The notes under the pieces: model-generated | Databases searched by the model: none | The model's input: the letters and a program-made list of their open reading frames with translations, nothing else | What the model was told of the DNA's origin: nothing | Made by a program: the position numbers and the translations under genes | Assembly: GCA_030613225.1 (NCBI GenBank) | Contig: JAUWMJ010000248.1 | Location: forward strand, 1-5,442 | Source of the DNA: Desulfobacterales bacterium | GTDB taxonomy: Bacteria; Desulfobacterota; Desulfobacteria; Desulfobacterales; JAUWMJ01 | DNA length: 5,442 nt | Direction: 5' to 3' | Part shown: positions 1 through 4,754 of the stretch, one piece after another | How the letters are laid out: the number at the start of each line of letters is the position of its first letter | Position numbering within the stretch: position 1 is the stretch's first letter

Positions 1-248
1 TTGTTTTGCGAAGCTGCTGCAAATCGCCAGGCACCGATGGAAGAACCAATCAGGAAAAGGGGTTTCGTTCGCATTTTAAACCAGGAGGAAAAAATTACCC
101 GATCAAGATTATTGAGAACCAGCCATTTTGGCCCGCCGGCCGCACCGGCAATAACTTTTACCATTTCCGGCTTAAGGCCTTCTTCCCTTATTTTTGAAAA
201 TGCTTTTTTGCCGGCAAGGAATACTAAATTTTCAGTTGAAGACTGCAA
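1..248 (-). CDS. Patatin-like phospholipase, N-terminal part (runs off left edge)
   Basis: Reading the minus strand from 248 gives 82 codons open to the window edge. The protein is rich in patatin landmarks: a glycine-rich oxyanion-hole stretch AGAAGGPKW at residues 34-42 and the nucleophile elbow GSSIGAW at 68-74, where Ser70 is the expected catalytic serine of a Ser-Asp dyad. The Asp-containing half lies outside the window. Patatin-family enzymes are acyl hydrolases acting on phospholipids or other lipid esters; the substrate here is unknown. There is no ATG before residue 29, which lies too close to the conserved core. An in-frame stop at 273-275 limits the start, and a TTG at 246-248 has an AGGA on the minus strand (258-261) with nine bases between, so TTG is my choice. 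No signal peptide or membrane segment is evident in the visible part. It is divergent from the Fe-S operon at 890. The family call is firm; the start is probable. Confidence 0.85.
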   Translation of the reverse strand, partial: MQSSTENLVFLAGKKAFSKIREEGLKPEMVKVIAGAAGGPKWLVLNNLDRVIFSSWFKMRTKPLFLIGSSIGAWRFAAASQN

Positions 249-257
249 AATTATAAG

Positions 258-262
258 TCCTG
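258..262 (-). promoter_or_regulatory. Ribosome binding site deciding the TTG start of the patatin-like gene
   Basis: On the minus strand CAGGA lies nine bases before the TTG at 246-248. It is the only Shine-Dalgarno-like sequence between the in-frame stop at 273-275 and the conserved patatin core, which supports a non-ATG start. Confidence 0.5.
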
Positions 263-278
263 TAAAGATGTTTTATAT

Positions 279-308
279 AGAATACATGTAACCGTTCACA
301 GGTTCAAA
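279..308 (-). promoter_or_regulatory. Weak candidate sigma70-type promoter for the patatin-like gene
   Basis: On the minus strand TTGAAC (303-308) and TATTCT (279-284) are separated by 18 bases; each matches the -35 or -10 consensus at four of six positions. The -35 box would lie inside the GTTCA repeat array, so the repeat's own base composition may explain it. An AT-rich TATATAAAA at 271-279 could be an alternative -10. This is a guess from consensus only. Confidence 0.2.
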
Positions 309-457
309 GGTTCAGGGTTCAGAGGTTCGAAGTTCAATGCAAATCTCAACCGTTGATACGTCAAACCTGTCGAAGATCCCGCTGGGCGGGGATCTTTGGT
401 TGCGACTTTGGGTTGAAAAAGCAACTTTGAACCCTTGAACCCTGAACCCGTGAACGG
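292..457. repeat. Repeat A: 166-bp hyphenated palindrome built from GTTCA units
   Basis: The left arm (292-340) carries GTTCA at 294, 302, 310, 317 and 332 plus a variant GTTCG at 325, at 7-8-base spacing. The right arm (421-457) carries the complement TGAAC at 428, 436, 443 and 451. The arms begin and end with CCGTTCAC and GTGAACGG. Nested inside are CAACC (347-351) with GGTTG (411-415), and a central hairpin at 373-396. The whole block could fold as one long interrupted stem-loop. It lies directly upstream of the patatin-like gene. No coding sequence is evident in it. I infer a dispersed intergenic repeat or small mobile palindrome; a structured RNA or bidirectional terminator is possible but unsupported. 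Confidence 0.8.
373..396. repeat. Central hairpin of repeat A
   Basis: AAGATCCC (373-380) and GGGATCTT (389-396) form a perfect 8-bp stem around the loop GCTGGGCG. It is followed only by short T runs, so it is not a convincing terminator. The GC-rich GATCCCGC-like core resembles the small hairpins at 568-582 and 4658-4675. Confidence 0.75.
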
Positions 458-489
458 CTACGAATACATTTTAGGAATGAAAAGAATTC

Positions 490-537
490 GAGTCAATTAA
501 AAACGAACATTTGCTCTTTTTTCTTGACTCTTTTTTT
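490..537 (+). terminator. Possible terminator-like inverted repeat followed by seven Ts
   Basis: GAGTCAA (490-496) is complemented by TTGACTC (524-530), and seven Ts follow at 531-537. The 27-base loop is long for a factor-independent terminator, and no plus-strand gene lies immediately upstream that would need one. The same bases can be read as part of a promoter (next entry). Recorded because the two readings compete. Confidence 0.25.
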
Positions 538-552
538 ATCCAGGGCTTTAAA
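524..552 (+). promoter_or_regulatory. Candidate sigma70-type promoter for the Fe-S/helicase operon
   Basis: TTGACT (524-529) matches the -35 consensus at five of six bases and TTTAAA (547-552) matches the -10 at four of six, with the standard 17-base spacer. It reads toward the operon at 890. If used, it would give a leader of over 300 nt containing the large CTAAAGTG inverted repeat. No better pair was found closer to the gene. Confidence 0.3.
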
Positions 553-567
553 TCGGTCTAAGTAAGG

Positions 568-582
568 TCCGCCTCCGGCGGA
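568..582. repeat. Small GC-rich hairpin TCCGCC-TCC-GGCGGA
   Basis: A perfect 6-bp stem with a 3-base loop stands in strongly AT-rich surroundings. The same core recurs in imperfect form at 4658-4675 and in the palindrome CCGCCGGCGG at 3665-3674, so it looks like a member of a short dispersed palindromic family. There is no T tract directly after it. Confidence 0.65.
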
Positions 583-608
583 TCAATTTTAAAAAAATAT
601 CATAAAAA

Positions 609-633
609 TGACAGAGCGAAGCGACATCCACAA
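609..633. repeat. Direct repeat copy 1 (TGACAGAGCGAAGCGACA type)
   Basis: This 25-base stretch matches 801-824 at most positions with a one-base gap; both begin TGAC and end CCACAA. The two copies are 192 bases apart in the same spacer. Neither contains a start or ribosome binding site of interest. It appears to be part of a dispersed intergenic repeat. Confidence 0.6.
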
Positions 634-635
634 AT

Positions 636-663
636 ATTCAATCTTCAATAATCAATAGTCAAT
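636..663. repeat. Four-unit heptamer array NNTCAAT
   Basis: Four consecutive 7-base units, ATTCAAT, CTTCAAT, AATCAAT and AGTCAAT, occupy exactly 28 bases. No matching inverted arm was found nearby, unlike the other short-unit arrays in this window. The first two bases of each unit vary and the last five are fixed. Confidence 0.75.
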
Positions 664-702
664 CAGGTTCCGGCTTGTCCGGGTTAGGATACACCAGGTT
701 TG

Positions 703-854
703 AAGTGACTAAAGTGCCTAAAATGAACTAAAGTGTCTAAAGTTAAGGAATTTTGTCTGTTTTATTTTTATAAAAAAGATAGACTTGTCTGACGGCTTTA
801 TGACGGAGCAGAGCGACACCACAACTTTAGGCATTTTAGGCACTTTAGTCACTT
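703..854. repeat. Repeat B: exact 23-bp inverted repeat built from CTAAAGTG-like units
   Basis: The sequence at 703-725 is the exact reverse complement of 832-854, 23 bases in all, beginning AAGTGACTAAAG on the left arm. A second stem, CTAAAGTT (737-744) with AACTTTAG (823-830), lies inside it. The left arm has 11 extra bases (726-736) facing one on the right. The arms are tandem 8-10-base variants of CTAAAGTG, and further units continue to about 866. The right arm ends about ten bases before the ribosome binding site of the Fe-S protein gene, so the mRNA leader could carry this structure. The 78-base loop contains a direct repeat copy at 801-824. Confidence 0.85.
801..824. repeat. Direct repeat copy 2 (TGACGGAGCAGAGCGACA type)
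   Basis: This is the second copy of the 25-base repeat seen at 609-633, differing by a few substitutions and one deletion. It lies in the loop of repeat B, which suggests that the repeats have inserted into or recombined with each other. Confidence 0.55.
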
Positions 855-876
855 TAGCTCACTTTTTGTGATATAC

Positions 877-882
877 AGGAGG
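877..882 (+). promoter_or_regulatory. Strong ribosome binding site of the 4Fe-4S protein gene
   Basis: A full AGGAGG lies seven bases before the ATG at 890. It fixes this start and predicts efficient translation unless the repeat B structure just upstream interferes. Confidence 0.8.
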
Positions 883-889
883 TTAAATT

Positions 890-1951
890 ATGAGTGACAC
901 CTACGAACAATTAAGACAGCGGCTTGATGATCTGGCCACCGGGTATCCTGCCACAAAAACGGGGGTGGAAATCAGGATACTCAAAAAGCTTTTTACCCTG
1001 GAGGATGCCGAGCTGTTTTTGGGGCTTTTACCTCTGTTGGAAACACCGGATGACGCAGCCTCACGACTTGGCCTTGATCCGATCAAGACAGCAGAGCAAA
1101 TGGAGCAAATGGCAAAAAAGGGCTTGCTGTTTCGCCAAGTAAAGGATGATAGCGCACGATATTCTGCAATACCGTTTGTGGTTGGCATATTTGAGTTTCA
1201 GCTTAATTCGGTGGATCGTGAGTTATCCGATGATCTTTATGAGTACTACGAAACGGCGCTGGGTCGCACTTTCCAATCATTCAAAACACCTGTTATGCGA
1301 ACGATTCCCATCAATCGCGAACTGGTTGCAAAATGGCCTGTTGCGCCCTATGAAGATGTTCTTGAAATTATTGATAATCAGAAGACTATTGCAATTGCAC
1401 CCTGTATTTGCCGTAAGACTGCAAAACTTGTCGGCAAGGGATGCGACAAGCCCCTTGAGGCTTGCTTTATATTCGGTTCCCACGGGCGATACTATGTTGA
1501 TAATGGTATGGGGCGTTATATCAGTAAGGAAGAAGCCAAAAAGATTGTCATAGAAAATGAAAAGGCAGGCCTTGTAATGCAGCCTTTTAATTCGCAGAAG
1601 ATAGGCGGCATGTGCAGTTGCTGCGGAGATTGCTGCGGAATTCTCAGGTCCTTGAAAAAGCAGCCGGTTCCGTCTGCCGCTGTACAGAGCAACTATTTTG
1701 CACAGGTTGATGATGAAGAATGTTCAGGATGTGAAACCTGCATCGACAGGTGCCAGATGGAAGCCATTGATATTATAGATGAAATCGCAATAATTAATCG
1801 TGACAGGTGCATAGGCTGTGGTCTGTGTGTAACCACCTGTCCTGAAGAAGCCTTAAGTTTAATTAAAAAATCGGAAGACCTGCAATACCTGCCTCCTAAA
1901 ACCGGCATGGAAACATACATCAGGATTGCACAAGAGCGGGGCAAGATATAA
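890..1951 (+). CDS. 4Fe-4S dicluster protein with winged-helix-like N-terminus
   Basis: A 353-residue soluble protein. The C-terminal region holds two classic ferredoxin motifs, Cys278/281/284/288 and Cys307/310/313/317, both CxxCxxCxxxC. The second is followed by Pro as usual; the first has Gln instead. Before these lies a second Cys-rich region: Cys172 and Cys174 in PCICRK, Cys185 and Cys192, then Cys242/244/245/248/249 in MCSCCGDCC, which could hold additional metal or Fe-S centres. Residues 1-95 resemble a small helical, winged-helix-type domain, with a helix-turn-helix-like stretch at about 52-85. No signal peptide or membrane segment is seen, so it should be cytoplasmic. I recognise it as a 4Fe-4S binding protein type of strict anaerobes with no assigned reaction; electron transfer or redox sensing is inferred. 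It is the first gene of the operon, 25 bases before the next, with a perfect AGGAGG upstream. Confidence 0.85.
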   Translation: MSDTYEQLRQRLDDLATGYPATKTGVEIRILKKLFTLEDAELFLGLLPLLETPDDAASRLGLDPIKTAEQMEQMAKKGLLFRQVKDDSARYSAIPFVVGIFEFQLNSVDRELSDDLYEYYETALGRTFQSFKTPVMRTIPINRELVAKWPVAPYEDVLEIIDNQKTIAIAPCICRKTAKLVGKGCDKPLEACFIFGSHGRYYVDNGMGRYISKEEAKKIVIENEKAGLVMQPFNSQKIGGMCSCCGDCCGILRSLKKQPVPSAAVQSNYFAQVDDEECSGCETCIDRCQMEAIDIIDEIAIINRDRCIGCGLCVTTCPEEALSLIKKSEDLQYLPPKTGMETYIRIAQERGKI

Positions 1952-1961
1952 TTTTTAGAAA

Positions 1962-1967
1962 AGAGGA
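1962..1967 (+). promoter_or_regulatory. Ribosome binding site of the 83-aa gene
   Basis: AGAGGA lies nine bases before the ATG at 1977, in the 25-base gap after the Fe-S protein stop. It supports a small but real gene translated as part of the operon. Confidence 0.6.
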
Positions 1968-1976
1968 AACAGATAA

Positions 1977-2228
1977 ATGAAAGACGAAAGAGGCGTTTAT
2001 TATTACCCTAACATTCAAAATAAAAAAGTTCGCATGTATGTGCGCAGGACTGAAGGAGAAATATCTTTCAGGCTCTTAAATTCGGATGATCCAGGGCTTT
2101 GGGAAGAACATGGCTGGGTTCCTTATGAAGCAATTAAACAGGCAGCCGCAATGCACAAGAACAAAAACTTCGATCCAAATCAGGCCTACGACATAGATGT
2201 GGCAAAGGTACTACTTGAAGAAGAGTGA
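1977..2228 (+). CDS. Conserved small protein of unknown function (83 aa)
   Basis: The protein is hydrophilic, with no Cys, no signal peptide and no membrane segment. It starts MKDERGVYYYPNIQNKK, suggesting a beta-strand N-terminus, continues with an aromatic patch (LWEEHGWVPYEAI, about residues 41-53), and ends with an acidic helix and the tail LLEEE. The composition and its own ribosome binding site indicate a real gene rather than a chance frame. Its appearance fits small conserved hypotheticals of Desulfobacterota, but I cannot name a family. It sits between the Fe-S protein and the helicase, and its TGA overlaps the helicase GTG by the GTGA arrangement, so translational coupling is likely. 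A role as partner or regulator of the helicase is only an inference from position. Confidence 0.75.
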   Translation: MKDERGVYYYPNIQNKKVRMYVRRTEGEISFRLLNSDDPGLWEEHGWVPYEAIKQAAAMHKNKNFDPNQAYDIDVAKVLLEEE

Positions 2229-3583
2229 ATATTATCCTTATAAATAATTTAAGGCTTTCTAATGTTCCGCCGAAACTTATGGCAATACTGACTGAAAGAC
2301 TGGAATTCGCTAATCCAAAATGGATAGAGAACGCCAGGATGAGCCGGTGGAACAGAGGTACGCCCAAAACACTTAAGTTTTACGATAAAATAAGAAGCGG
2401 TGGCCTGTGGATTCCACGGGGGTACATGCGGCAGCTTATTCTCCTTTGCAGACACAACCAGATAAATTACCGGATTAAAGATAAAAGGCGAATCTTAAAA
2501 AAGGTCGACTTTTCATTCACCGGCCGGCTTAAGCCCTTTCAGCAAAAGGCGGTTGACAGGATGCTGTCTAAAGAGTTCGGAACCTTGAATTCTCCCACCG
2601 GCTCGGGAAAAACCATAATGGCACTTTATATCATAGCTCAGCGCAATCAACCTGCCCTGATTGTTGTTCATACCAAAGAATTAGCTGTTCAATGGATTGA
2701 GAGGATTGAGACTTTTTTAAAAATTCCAGCCATAGAGGTCGGTTTAATTGGTGGAGGAAAAAAGAAAATAGGAAAAAAAATCACGGTTGCCCTGGTCCAG
2801 TCCCTTTATAAATGTGCTTTAGAAGTCTCACAGCATATTGGAAATCTTGTTGTCGATGAGTGCCACAGAGCTCCGAGTCGTACATTTACAGAAGCTGTAA
2901 CCGAGTTTGATTCAAAATATATGCTTGGTTTAAGCGCCACACCCTATAGAAGGGATAAACTTTCAAAACTTATATTCTGGCATCTCGGGGACGTTCACTA
3001 CGAAGTTGATAAAAATCATCTTATTGAAACAGGTGATGTTCTTCCAGTCAAGGTGACTATCCGGGAAACTGACTTTAAACCCTATTTTGATCCTGTCAAT
3101 CAATACAGCAAAATGCTTTCAGAACTCACAATGAATGACGAAAGAAACCATCTCATAGCAGCAGATATAGCAAAAGAAACGCAAAAGGAAGGAGGAGTTT
3201 GCCTGGTGCTTTCCGACCGGAAAAAGCATTGTGAGACCCTTCAGTCGTTGCTTAGATACAAATATAAAATATCATCCGAACTCCTGACGGGAAGTTTAAG
3301 CGCAGGTCATCGGCAAAAAGTGATTGACCGATTAAATAAGGGAAAGGTTAAGGTTTTGATCGCCACAGGTCAGCTGATAGGAGAAGGTTTTGACTGCAAG
3401 GACCTGTCAACACTATTTCTTGCAACACCGATACGATTCAGCGGAAGAGTTGTTCAATATCTTGGAAGAATACTCCGTCCCGCACCAGGCAAAGAAAATG
3501 CCCGGCTTTTTGATTATGTAGATATTAATGTTGATACGTTAAAGAATGCGGCAAGGGCAAGGCAGAAGGTATATAATGCCTGA
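2225..3583 (+). CDS. SF2 DEAD/DEAH-type helicase, XPB/UvsW-like
   Basis: A 452-residue ATP-dependent nucleic acid translocase. The motifs appear in the expected order: RLKPFQQKAV at 101-110 (Q-motif position), Walker A PTGSGKT at 124-130, a DEAD-box variant DECH at 211-214 (motif II), SATP at 237-240 (motif III), IATGQLIGEGFD at 379-390 (motifs IV/V region) and QYLGRILR at 411-418 (motif VI, with Arg415 and Arg418 as expected arginine-finger candidates). Residues 1-95 form a separate N-terminal domain like the substrate-binding modules before SSL2/XPB and phage UvsW helicases. No nuclease domain is fused. The GTG start overlaps the TGA of the 83-aa gene, with a purine-rich GAAGAAGAG immediately before it. 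Likely substrates are branched or damaged DNA, as for relatives, but repair, recombination or defence roles cannot be told apart from sequence. All core motifs look intact, so the enzyme should be active. Confidence 0.9.
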   Translation: MNIILINNLRLSNVPPKLMAILTERLEFANPKWIENARMSRWNRGTPKTLKFYDKIRSGGLWIPRGYMRQLILLCRHNQINYRIKDKRRILKKVDFSFTGRLKPFQQKAVDRMLSKEFGTLNSPTGSGKTIMALYIIAQRNQPALIVVHTKELAVQWIERIETFLKIPAIEVGLIGGGKKKIGKKITVALVQSLYKCALEVSQHIGNLVVDECHRAPSRTFTEAVTEFDSKYMLGLSATPYRRDKLSKLIFWHLGDVHYEVDKNHLIETGDVLPVKVTIRETDFKPYFDPVNQYSKMLSELTMNDERNHLIAADIAKETQKEGGVCLVLSDRKKHCETLQSLLRYKYKISSELLTGSLSAGHRQKVIDRLNKGKVKVLIATGQLIGEGFDCKDLSTLFLATPIRFSGRVVQYLGRILRPAPGKENARLFDYVDINVDTLKNAARARQKVYNA

Positions 3584-3586
3584 AGC

Positions 3587-3601
3587 TGAGCTTTTTGCTC
3601 A
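3587..3601 (+). terminator. Small hairpin just after the helicase stop, possible weak terminator
   Basis: TGAGC (3587-3591) and GCTCA (3597-3601) form a 5-bp stem with a loop of five Ts, four bases after the helicase TGA. No T tract follows, so intrinsic termination would be weak. T-rich sequence appears only at about 3774-3799, after the GC-rich repeat, and that whole block may be the functional operon end. Confidence 0.3.
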
Positions 3602-3603
3602 AT

Positions 3604-3767
3604 GAGCGCTCCCTGGCGCGGCGTAGCCGAAGGCGAAGACGGGTCGCTTTGGGCCTTAAGCCCGCCGCCGGCGGATGCTCCTCAAGGCCGCTTGCCAGGG
3701 CGTCTTGTCAGGGCGTAGCTTGGAAGCGTAGCCTGAAGCCAAAGGCGAAGCCTGGAAGGGACGCTCC
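3604..3767. repeat. GC-rich palindromic intergenic repeat with GCGTAGCC units
   Basis: This 164-base block is sharply more GC-rich than the AT-rich DNA around it. GCGTAGC occurs at 3621, 3713 and 3726, and GGCGAAG at 3632 and 3744. CCCTGGC (3611-3617) pairs with GCCAGGG (3694-3700), and GGCCTT (about 3652) with AAGGCC (about 3684), around a perfect palindrome CCGCCGGCGG (3665-3674). The outer ends, AGCGCTCCC and GGGACGCT, are also roughly complementary. No credible protein is encoded. It looks like a dispersed structured repeat placed immediately downstream of the operon, and it may act in mRNA 3' end formation. Confidence 0.75.
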
Positions 3768-3800
3768 TAATCTCTTTTCTTTTTCTCCAGTTCTTTTTTA

Positions 3801-4219
3801 ACACCGATTTTCACAGATAGCTTAATCGTCATAATAACTACCAAGGCTTTCCAAGCAATCTTGTTAATATCCATTTATATGTTAATGAGTTAGCCGTATG
3901 CAAACTAACAAAACAACGCTGCATTAGGGTTTTATTTTGACGGTTATCACTCTGTGATTTAAATAATCTTATGCTAAACTTTACAGATAATGGCTTATAA
4001 GTTGCTATAAAATAGGGCTAAAAGAGCATTTTAGAGCATTCATTACTAATATTGAGCATCTTTATAATCGACAAATTAAATATTTATACGTCAAAAATAG
4101 ACCCTAATATTGTGGATATCAATGAAAAGAAAACAATGCACAGTCTGCAATTACATCAATTCACCCTTACTTCTTTAGGGTAATATTCTGGCGGTTATAG
4201 CCCCTGTGAAAATCGGTGT
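3801..4219. mobile_element. Repeat C: ~420-bp MITE-like element with terminal inverted repeats
   Basis: ACACCGATTTTCACAG (3801-3816) is the exact complement of 4204-4219, and the match extends one base to 17 on each side. Weaker similarity continues inward for about 26 more bases. Both ends are flanked by TTA (3798-3800 and 4220-4222), which could be a 3-base target duplication. The interior is AT-rich and lacks any credible gene. An internal copy of the right-end sequence, TTAGGGT to CTGTGA, lies at 3924-3957 and matches 4175-4209 in direct orientation, so the element may be nested or built from repeated end modules. A non-autonomous transposable element is the best reading. An alternative is another member of the short-unit inverted repeats seen elsewhere here, with an unusually long loop. 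No transposase in the window could mobilise it. Confidence 0.6.
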
Positions 4220-4264
4220 TTAATAGCTATTCCAATTTTTTCCAGGATATACGGCTTTTTCTAG

Positions 4265-4327
4265 GGTGTCAGATTTCAGGCTGGCTCTCGCTTTTTTACT
4301 ACTGACACCTGACTCCCGACACCTGAA
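4265..4327. repeat. Repeat D: GGTGTCAG inverted repeat
   Basis: GGTGTCAG (4265-4272) is complementary to CTGACACC (4302-4309), and TTCAGG (4275-4280) to CCTGAA (4322-4327). The right arm also contains the direct duplication GACACCTGA at 4304 and 4318. The style matches repeats A and B: arms of short tandem units in inverted orientation around a short T-rich loop. Confidence 0.7.
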
Positions 4328-4417
4328 GCTTGAGTGCAGTGTCCAATTATTATGCAATCCTGCGTCACATAAGGGCTCGCCGCGATTTTTTAATGATTGA
4401 TTACGAGGTCTGTGCTT

Positions 4418-4524
4418 AGGGGACGTTGATGCAGAACGTGCTGAGGAAGGGAGACGAGATTATTTTTCAAGGGAATTCCTCATTTTTTCAAGCGGCTTAT
4501 TCGATATATCAATGAATGTCCCCT
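4418..4524. mobile_element. Short ~107-bp palindromic element with AGGGGAC ends
   Basis: AGGGGAC (4418-4424) and GTCCCCT (4518-4524) are perfect inverted ends. Similarity runs inward for a few bases: GTTGATG on the left, ATTCATTG on the right when read as reverse complement. GAGGAA (about 4441) and TTCCTC (about 4485) form an inner pair. The ends resemble those near IS200/RAYT-type transposase genes as I recall them, but no transposase is present. I read it as a small non-autonomous element or a remnant. It contains no convincing gene. Confidence 0.45.
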
Positions 4525-4657
4525 GCTAAACACTTGACCGACGCTCTAAAACCATTTATTGTTTATTTATCGAAGGAGACCTTTGAAAAATGGTAATTAT
4601 TGCCTGCCCTGTTAAATCTTTTTTATATTTAACCGGGGTTCGAGTTCAAGGAAGGCG

Positions 4658-4675
4658 ATCCGCCTGGGGCGGGAT
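4658..4675. repeat. Small GC-rich hairpin related to that at 568-582
   Basis: ATCCGCC (4658-4664) faces GGCGGGAT (4668-4675) across a TGG loop, with one bulged base. The GATCCGCC core recurs at 568-584 and, more loosely, in the centre of repeat A. It is followed on the plus strand by repeat E. Confidence 0.55.
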
Positions 4676-4678
4676 TAA

Positions 4679-4736
4679 GTTTTATGTTTTATGTTAATGA
4701 TATTATCTGTTTTAATAGAGACTTAAAACTTAAAAC
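4679..4736. repeat. Repeat E: TTTTATG inverted repeat next to the LUD gene stop
   Basis: The 16 bases at 4679-4694 (two TTTTATG units) are complementary to 4721-4736 (two CTTAAAA units) at 14 of 16 positions, around a 26-base AT-rich loop. It lies 18 bases past the stop codon of the minus-strand LUD gene and may shape the end of that transcript. It is too AT-rich for a standard intrinsic terminator. It follows the same plan as repeats A, B and D with a different unit. Confidence 0.6.
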
Positions 4737-4754
4737 GTAGGACCCCTTGCCCCT

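Noticed and set aside
1..291. 96-codon plus-strand open frame at the left edge
   Set aside because: It lies opposite the patatin-like gene, whose protein has clear family motifs. The plus-strand translation has no recognisable features, and its first codon is TTG at the window edge.
636..663. CRISPR array
   Set aside because: The heptamer units are contiguous with no spacers and are far shorter than CRISPR repeats. No cas genes are present; the same applies to the GTTCA and CTAAAGTG arrays.
751..774. Promoter with TTGTCT and TATAAA in the loop of repeat B
   Set aside because: The spacer would be only ten bases, too short for a sigma70 promoter.
2249..2455. Minus-strand frames inside the helicase and Fe-S genes
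   Set aside because: They overlap strongly supported coding sequence on the other strand and show no domain features or ribosome binding sites.
3595..3801. 68-codon plus-strand frame rich in Arg, Ser and Ala
   Set aside because: It runs entirely through the GC-rich palindromic repeat; its odd composition comes from the repeat units. It has no ribosome binding site.
4122..4178. 18-codon plus-strand frame starting MKRKQCTVCN, resembling the beginning of a CxxC zinc-ribbon protein
   Set aside because: It is too short, has no ribosome binding site, has only one Cys pair, and ends in the right-end module of the MITE-like element. At most it is a remnant.
4590..4697. 35-codon plus-strand frame preceded by AAGGAGA
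   Set aside because: The Shine-Dalgarno spacing is acceptable, but the frame ends inside the mini-hairpin and repeat E, so most of its second half is repeat sequence. No homology is recognisable.
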